Of a stretch of 64,000 nt of DNA, positions 59,798-64,000 are shown piece after piece. Origin of the DNA: VFKU01 sp964620045 (GTDB lineage: Bacteria > Hydrogenedentota > Hydrogenedentia > Hydrogenedentales > GCA-2746185). The notes beneath the pieces are model-generated. The model made no database searches. It saw only the letters and a program-made list of their open reading frames with translations, and was not told the origin of the DNA. Every line of letters starts with the position of its first letter. Within the stretch, counting starts at the first letter, position 1. The position numbers were made by a program, and so were the translations under genes. The stretch spans positions 1 through 64,000 of the forward strand of contig CAZUJL010000016.1 of the NCBI GenBank assembly GCA_964620045.1, read 5' to 3'.

Positions 59798-61021
59798 ATG
59801 GCGAAGATCAACGCGAACTATCTGAAACTCGAGGCGGGTTACCTGTTTCCGGAAATTGCCCGGCGCACGCGCGAGTTCCAGGCGAAAAATCCCGATGCAA
59901 AACTGATGCGCCTCGGCATCGGCAATACGACCGAGCCGCTGACGCCCGCGATCGTCGCGGGGCTGCACGACGGCGTGAGCAAGCTGGCGGACGTGAAGAC
60001 GTATACCGGCTATGGCGACGAGCAGGGCTTCACCGAGCTGCGCGAGGCGTTGAAGAAGCGCTATGCGGGCTACGGCGCGGACCTCGCGGCCGATGAAATT
60101 TTCGTCAGCGATGGCGCGAAGCCGGACTCGGCCAATATCCAGAGCATCTTCGGCGTGGACAACGTGGTCGCCGTGCAGGACCCGGCGTATCCGGTGTATG
60201 TGGACAGCAACGTGATCGGCGGGCGCACGGGCAAGGGCGAGAAGGGGCAGTATCCCGGTCTCGTATACATGCGCTGCGACGAGTCGAACGGATTTTTTCC
60301 GGACGTGCCGCAGCAGAAGGTGGACGTCATTTATATCTGCAGCCCGAACAATCCGACGGGCGCGGTGGCGACGCATGAGCAGCTCAAGAAATTTGTCGAC
60401 TATGCGCTGAAGAACAAGGCCGTGATCATTTTTGACTCGGCCTATGCCGCGTACATTTCGGATCCGAAACTACCGCGATCGATTTTCGAGATCGACGGCG
60501 CGAAGAAGTGCGCGATCGAGTTGAACAGCTTCTCGAAGGAGGCCGGCTTCACGGGCGTGCGTCTCGGCTGGAGCATCGTGCCGAAGGCGTGCGTGTGTGA
60601 AGACGGTGCGGAGGGCGAACTGAATCGCCTCTGGCTGCGCCGGCAGACGACGATGTTCAACGGCGCGTCGAATATCGTGCAGTACGGTGGGCTGGCGGCG
60701 CTGTCGGACGCGGGGCAGAAGGAATGCCGTGAGTTGGTGGCGTACTACATGGTCAACGCGCGCGCGATCCGCGAGGGGCTGCAATCGGTCGGGCTCACGT
60801 GTTACGGCGGCGTGAACGCGCCGTACGTGTGGCTCAAGACGCCGAATGGTCTCACGTCGTGGGCGTTCTTCGACAAGCTGCTCAGCGAGTGCCACGTGGT
60901 TGGCACGCCGGGTTCTGGGTTCGGTCCCGGAGGCGAGGGTTTCTTCCGGCTTAGCTCCTTCGGCCATCAGGAAGATGTGCGCAAGGCCATCGAGAGCATT
61001 AAGTCGCGCCTAAAACTCTGA
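59798..61021 (+). CDS. dapL: LL-diaminopimelate aminotransferase
   Basis: 407-residue PLP enzyme that converts tetrahydrodipicolinate straight to LL-diaminopimelate with glutamate, a one-step route for lysine and peptidoglycan. The sequence MAKINANYLKLEAGYLFPEIARRTREF, RLGIGNTTEPLTPAIVAGL, TGYGDEQGFTELREAL, DPAYPVYVDSNVIGGRTG, ICSPNNPTGAVATHEQL, the PLP-lysine region ELNSFSKEAGFTGVRLGWSIVP and GFGPGGEGFFRLSSFGHQED follow the DapL family closely. AAGGAG lies 10 nt before the ATG at 59798. DapL is known from plants, Chlamydiae, cyanobacteria and several other phyla. Confidence 0.97.
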   Translation: MAKINANYLKLEAGYLFPEIARRTREFQAKNPDAKLMRLGIGNTTEPLTPAIVAGLHDGVSKLADVKTYTGYGDEQGFTELREALKKRYAGYGADLAADEIFVSDGAKPDSANIQSIFGVDNVVAVQDPAYPVYVDSNVIGGRTGKGEKGQYPGLVYMRCDESNGFFPDVPQQKVDVIYICSPNNPTGAVATHEQLKKFVDYALKNKAVIIFDSAYAAYISDPKLPRSIFEIDGAKKCAIELNSFSKEAGFTGVRLGWSIVPKACVCEDGAEGELNRLWLRRQTTMFNGASNIVQYGGLAALSDAGQKECRELVAYYMVNARAIREGLQSVGLTCYGGVNAPYVWLKTPNGLTSWAFFDKLLSECHVVGTPGSGFGPGGEGFFRLSSFGHQEDVRKAIESIKSRLKL

Positions 61022-61032
61022 GAGCACACTCA

Positions 61033-61440
61033 ATGCCCGCTCGGCCGAAAAAGAAAGCGAAGAAGAAACCGGGGCGTTTCGATCGGCCGAAGAATTTTTA
61101 CGAGGCCGTGTATCGCGTTGTCGTGCTGATTCCGCGCGGGCGCGTGATGAGCTATGGGCAGATTGCGGCGATACTCGGTGCGCCGCGGGCGTCGCGCGCG
61201 GTGGGCTATGCGATGCGCGCGTGTCCGGAGAACATTCCGTGGCAGCGCGTGATCAACGGCAAGGGGCAGATCAGCGCGCGGTCGCAGGTGGAACGGCCGG
61301 TGTTGCAGAAGCTGATGCTGGAGACGGAAGGCGTCTGCTTCGACAAGACCGACACGTGCGACATGGAGAAGCTGCGCTGGGAGCCTGCCGATGCGGAGCG
61401 GTTTTATTATCGCGGCTCGGATCGGATGCCGTTTGATTGA
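61033..61440 (+). CDS. Alkyltransferase-like (ATL) protein, MGMT family
   Basis: 135-residue member of the O6-alkylguanine-DNA alkyltransferase family in which the active-site motif PCHRV is IPWQRV, so the acceptor cysteine is Trp. ATL proteins of this kind bind O6-alkylguanine, flip the base and signal to nucleotide excision repair without repairing it. The DNA-binding helix-turn-helix region is VYRVVVLIPRGRVMSYGQIAAILGAPRASRAVGYAMRACP. An N-terminal extension of about 16 residues is very basic (PARPKKKAKKKPGRF), likely aiding DNA binding. It starts 11 nt after dapL and may be co-transcribed with it. Confidence 0.92.
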   Translation: MPARPKKKAKKKPGRFDRPKNFYEAVYRVVVLIPRGRVMSYGQIAAILGAPRASRAVGYAMRACPENIPWQRVINGKGQISARSQVERPVLQKLMLETEGVCFDKTDTCDMEKLRWEPADAERFYYRGSDRMPFD

Positions 61441-61443
61441 GTC

Positions 61444-62469
61444 TCAGTGCGGGTTGCTGGCGAGATGTTCGGCCAGGACGTCGCGGCCGTAGTCGCCGTT
61501 GTAGTCGCGCCAGACCGTGTGGATGTGGTTCGGCGAAAGCGATACCGCGCAGTATTCGATCAGGAACTGCGGGCCTTGCACGCGATAATACTTGCGCTGG
61601 CCGCGCGTGGGATCGCCAATCCACGCGAAGTGCAGGTTTTCCCAGCCGCCATCTTCCACGCGCTTGAGGCGCTCGAAACGCAGATCGTCCGCGCTGCGGT
61701 TGCAATATTCCAACACCAGGGCCTGAAGCGCGGCTTGTTGTTCTTTCGTCAGTTGGCCCCACGCGATGCCCGCCGGCGCCATCGGATCCACCTTGGTCGC
61801 GCGACCGCTCACCATGTCGCCCGGCACTTCGGTGGCAATGGTGGCTGCCGTTTTTTGGGTGGCGTCGAGCGAGGCATATAAGTTCACGCCGAAATCTTCC
61901 TCATTCGCCAGCACGCGCCACGGCGCGCCGGGGCCTTCGGTCACGTCGTTCGGTTCCGCGCCGAAAAATCCTGGCGCGGTCGCGAAGAGTTCGCCTTTTA
62001 CAATCGTGAACGAGAGATAAATGTGATGGCCGTGAAAACGCCAGCTCCAGGTGCCATCGGCCGTGGGCGTGTCGAAGATGACGATGTTGTAGTTTCGGCT
62101 ACCGTGAAAGTCCGGCGCGCGGCCACGGCCTTGCTCCATCGTCAGCAACACATCGTCCACGCGGATGATTTCGGTGAGCTTGTGGTACGCCTCGGCGCTC
62201 AGGCCGGTCTTGAGCAACTCGTGCAGCAGCGCGATCTGCTCGGGACGCATGCCGTCGAAACGCAGGCCCACGATGGGAAATGGTACCGGCTTGAAGGCCA
62301 TTCGTTCTGCGTCGTCGAAAGGTTTTAGGGTCAGCGTGCGCTGGGCATCGTCCAGCGAGGCAATGAATTTCTGCGCGGCTTCGGTCATTTTGATGATCGA
62401 GGCGGGCGGTTCGGCGGCTGCGTTGAAGGAAAGGACGAAAAGGACCGAAAGGACATAAAGGGCGCGCAT
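61444..62469 (-). CDS. DUF3500 family exported protein
   Basis: 341-residue exported protein (signal MRALYVLSVLFVLSFNAAAEP) of the DUF3500 family, function unknown. Typical elements: AAQKFIASLDDAQR ... FDDAERMAFKPVPF near the start, YNIVIFDTPTADGTWSWRFHGHHIYLSFTIVKGELFATAPGFFGAEPNDV in the middle, and FLIEYCAVSLSPNHIHTVWRDYNGDYGRDVLAEHL at the end. The conserved His in RFHGHH and NHIH suggests a metal or catalytic role. GGAGG lies 6-7 nt before the ATG. It converges on the ATL gene with a 3-nt gap. Confidence 0.88.
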   Translation of the reverse strand: MRALYVLSVLFVLSFNAAAEPPASIIKMTEAAQKFIASLDDAQRTLTLKPFDDAERMAFKPVPFPIVGLRFDGMRPEQIALLHELLKTGLSAEAYHKLTEIIRVDDVLLTMEQGRGRAPDFHGSRNYNIVIFDTPTADGTWSWRFHGHHIYLSFTIVKGELFATAPGFFGAEPNDVTEGPGAPWRVLANEEDFGVNLYASLDATQKTAATIATEVPGDMVSGRATKVDPMAPAGIAWGQLTKEQQAALQALVLEYCNRSADDLRFERLKRVEDGGWENLHFAWIGDPTRGQRKYYRVQGPQFLIEYCAVSLSPNHIHTVWRDYNGDYGRDVLAEHLASNPH

Positions 62470-62536
62470 AGAGGACCTCCGCGATTGCCGTGATTCTAGG
62501 AAGAGGGGACAGGCAAGGCAAATGAATGAACTTCGG

Positions 62537-62558
62537 CGGGCGAGGACGCCCGCCCCAC
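62537..62558. repeat. Dispersed palindromic repeat, second copy
   Basis: CGGGCGAGGACGCCCGC followed by CCCAC; same family as 51024-51046. It is intergenic between the DUF3500 gene start and the next gene end, followed by a GTAGGGGCTCTGC fragment. Confidence 0.5.
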
Positions 62559-62595
62559 TAAAGATTTGTAGGGGCTCTGCGCTAACAAGGTGGTC

Positions 62596-64000
62596 TTACG
62601 GCGTTAGCCAGATTGGCGAGCTCCAGGCGCGTGCGGGTCGGCCGTTTATGGGGGTCTCCAGTTCTGCGCGGAGATAGATTGTGGTTGGGCCGGTGACGTC
62701 GAGGGTGAAGCTTTGCTCCAGCACGCGGCCGGGTTTGTCCCAGCGTACGAGTGATTTCCATGCGCCGTTGGCGTAGCTCATGACTTCGGCGTAGGCGATT
62801 GGACTTGGCGCGGCGATGACGGCGAGGCCTTCGATTGTGCCGGAGGCTTTTGTTTCTTCGCCCATGTGTACGCCGGCGGCGGAGAATTCGAGCAGCATTC
62901 GCGTGCCCGTCGTGGCGTAGCTGTGGCGCGTGCGCAGGGCGTCGAAAATGGCGTCGCGCGTGAGTTCGGGGGCGTACACGGCGGCGAGGCCGAAGTGGGG
63001 GAGGCCGGGGTGTGCTTCGTGATCGTCGCTGGAGGCGATGACGCCCATCGGCAGGCCGGCGGCCCAAGCGTCGCGCGCGTAGTGTGGACCCTCGGCGCTG
63101 CGCGCGCCGGTGTACTTCACGGATTCGTAGGCGAGGGGATCGGCGCGATCGAAAAATTCGGACTGGCCGTGCGCGGAGTAGATTTCGAGGAGCGGACGCA
63201 GCGCGGGGTTGTGCGGATCGGTCCATGTGAGCTTCGCGCCGGCCGCGCCGCCGCCGGTGAGAATCGGCTGCAACTCGGGGCCAGTTACGGGAGCGTCGCG
63301 TCCGCCCCATAGGATGCCGAGGTGGTGCGGGATCGTGATCGCGTTGTTGGCGTCGAGCAATTCCCACAGGCGGCTCGTCGTGCGCACGCGGTGTTCGGGC
63401 CAGGGCTGACCTTCGACGCCGCGATAGATCACATTGTGATGTCCGGTGGGCAGGCTGCATTCGTAGCCGAGCAGCGAGACGAAGCGGCCCGGTTCGTAGT
63501 AGCGCTTTACGTCTGCGATGTTGCGGTCCCACTCGGACGGCGAGATGCTGTCGCCTCCGCCGTCGTCGATGCCGTGCTCGGTGGTCGCGTAAAAATCGAG
63601 GCGCGTTACGTCGCGCGCGAAGGCCCACGAGTTGTGCCCGATGCCGTCCTTGCTGTCGTCGGAGTGGCTGTGCAGATCGCCCCAGTAGACGCGCTGCGCG
63701 GGCGGGGTCGCGTGCACGCGGATGGGGCCGCCGAAGGCGTGCAACGCGCCGGTGAGTTCCGGAAATGTGTAGCCGGCTTCGCGCGGAGTCCAACTTAGTT
63801 TTGCGATCGCACGGCCGGGTCCCATGGTTACGGGAATTGGATCGGCGCTGAGGCCGGTGATGGAGAGGGCGTCTGTGAAACCTTCGGCGAGATTGTAGAA
63901 GCGATCGAAGAGCGTTACCTGTAGTTCGATCGGCTCGCCCACGACGGCGTCGCTGGGTGTGACAACGAGCGCGGAGGCCGCCGGGCCCGGATGCACGTGA
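62596..64000 (-). CDS. DUF3604/PHP-type metal-dependent hydrolase, 5' end cut by window
   Basis: At least 467 residues; the reading frame runs off the end of the window, so the start is not seen (the GTG at 63996 is not a convincing start). A beta-sandwich at about residues 1-95 precedes a metal-dependent phosphoesterase-like domain. The family motif VYWGDLHSHSDDSKDGIGH opens it, followed by DFYATTEHGIDD, GYECS, ITIPHHLG and MGVIASSDDHEAHPG, which supply the His/Asp ligands of the PHP-like site. The C-terminal part is another beta-rich domain (SFTLDVTGPTTIYLRAELETP). This matches DUF3604 proteins, of unknown substrate. It lies downstream (by transcription) of whatever gene precedes base 64000. 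Confidence 0.85.
   Translation of the reverse strand, partial: HVHPGPAASALVVTPSDAVVGEPIELQVTLFDRFYNLAEGFTDALSITGLSADPIPVTMGPGRAIAKLSWTPREAGYTFPELTGALHAFGGPIRVHATPPAQRVYWGDLHSHSDDSKDGIGHNSWAFARDVTRLDFYATTEHGIDDGGGDSISPSEWDRNIADVKRYYEPGRFVSLLGYECSLPTGHHNVIYRGVEGQPWPEHRVRTTSRLWELLDANNAITIPHHLGILWGGRDAPVTGPELQPILTGGGAAGAKLTWTDPHNPALRPLLEIYSAHGQSEFFDRADPLAYESVKYTGARSAEGPHYARDAWAAGLPMGVIASSDDHEAHPGLPHFGLAAVYAPELTRDAIFDALRTRHSYATTGTRMLLEFSAAGVHMGEETKASGTIEGLAVIAAPSPIAYAEVMSYANGAWKSLVRWDKPGRVLEQSFTLDVTGPTTIYLRAELETPINGRPARAWSSPIWLTP

Overview
The window is a chromosomal segment of a Gram-negative, GC-rich, probably aerobic bacterium. Gram-negative features are a Kdo transferase end (1-340), a heptosyltransferase-type GT9 enzyme, an RND efflux pump, RlpA, many predicted lipoproteins and a Tat-exported oxidase. 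A heme A synthase/heme O synthase fusion next to a Sco protein implies an aa3-type oxidase. DapL (LL-diaminopimelate aminotransferase), large secreted multidomain proteins with PPC, PKD, LamG and CFI-box modules, and short dispersed palindromic repeats suggest an uncultivated lineage of the PVC/Hydrogenedentota kind. That placement is inference only. No rRNA, tRNA, CRISPR array or transposase was seen.

Layout. 1-6200: end of waaA, a PPC-type lipoprotein, and a sugar ABC transporter (two permeases and a binding protein, no ATPase). 6200-8300: a lipoprotein hydrolase, an SCP2-domain protein, and a nearly 800-base gap ending in a tiny Lys/Ala peptide gene. 8478-17813: a peptidoglycan-salvage region. 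It holds a serine hydrolase-NamZ (DUF1343) fusion, a GH1-fold protein whose nucleophile position is glycine, an amino-sugar kinase-MurQ fusion, a SpoIID protein and AnmK. The last four form one tightly packed operon. A small gene and a dprA-like gene lie inside this region on the other strand. 17.8-27 kb: lipoprotein, RtcB, an AT-rich caspase/CHAT-like gene, a large secreted protein, a crotonase with a signal peptide, a PDZ-hydrolase fusion and an MmgE/PrpD protein. 27-31.4 kb: a giant secreted trypsin-like protease. 31.5-40.1 kb: GNAT, TetR, RND pump with adaptor, Sco and the CtaA-CtaB fusion. 40.3-49 kb: DUF4203 membrane protein, a truncated nucleotide cyclase abutting gdhA, acyl-CoA dehydrogenase, lipocalin, amine oxidase-type flavoprotein and a secreted sugar-dehydrogenase-like protein.

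49.5-51 kb holds an AT-richer two-gene module, a DGQHR (DndB-type) protein coupled to a GIY-YIG domain protein. 51-64 kb: mnmA, GT9, CHAD, rlpA, flgM with a near-consensus sigma-28 promoter, TPR and SLT proteins, PhzF, two very small genes, a cold-shock gene, dapL, an alkyltransferase-like protein, DUF3500, and a PHP/DUF3604 protein cut by the window end.

The most coherent system is the salvage region. SpoIID would release anhydro-muramyl products. AnmK and the kinase half of the fusion would make MurNAc-6-phosphate. The MurQ half would convert it to GlcNAc-6-phosphate. The serine hydrolase-NamZ fusion and the altered GH1 protein would trim the glycan or peptide. The sugar ABC transporter upstream could be its importer, but nothing in the sequence fixes its substrate.
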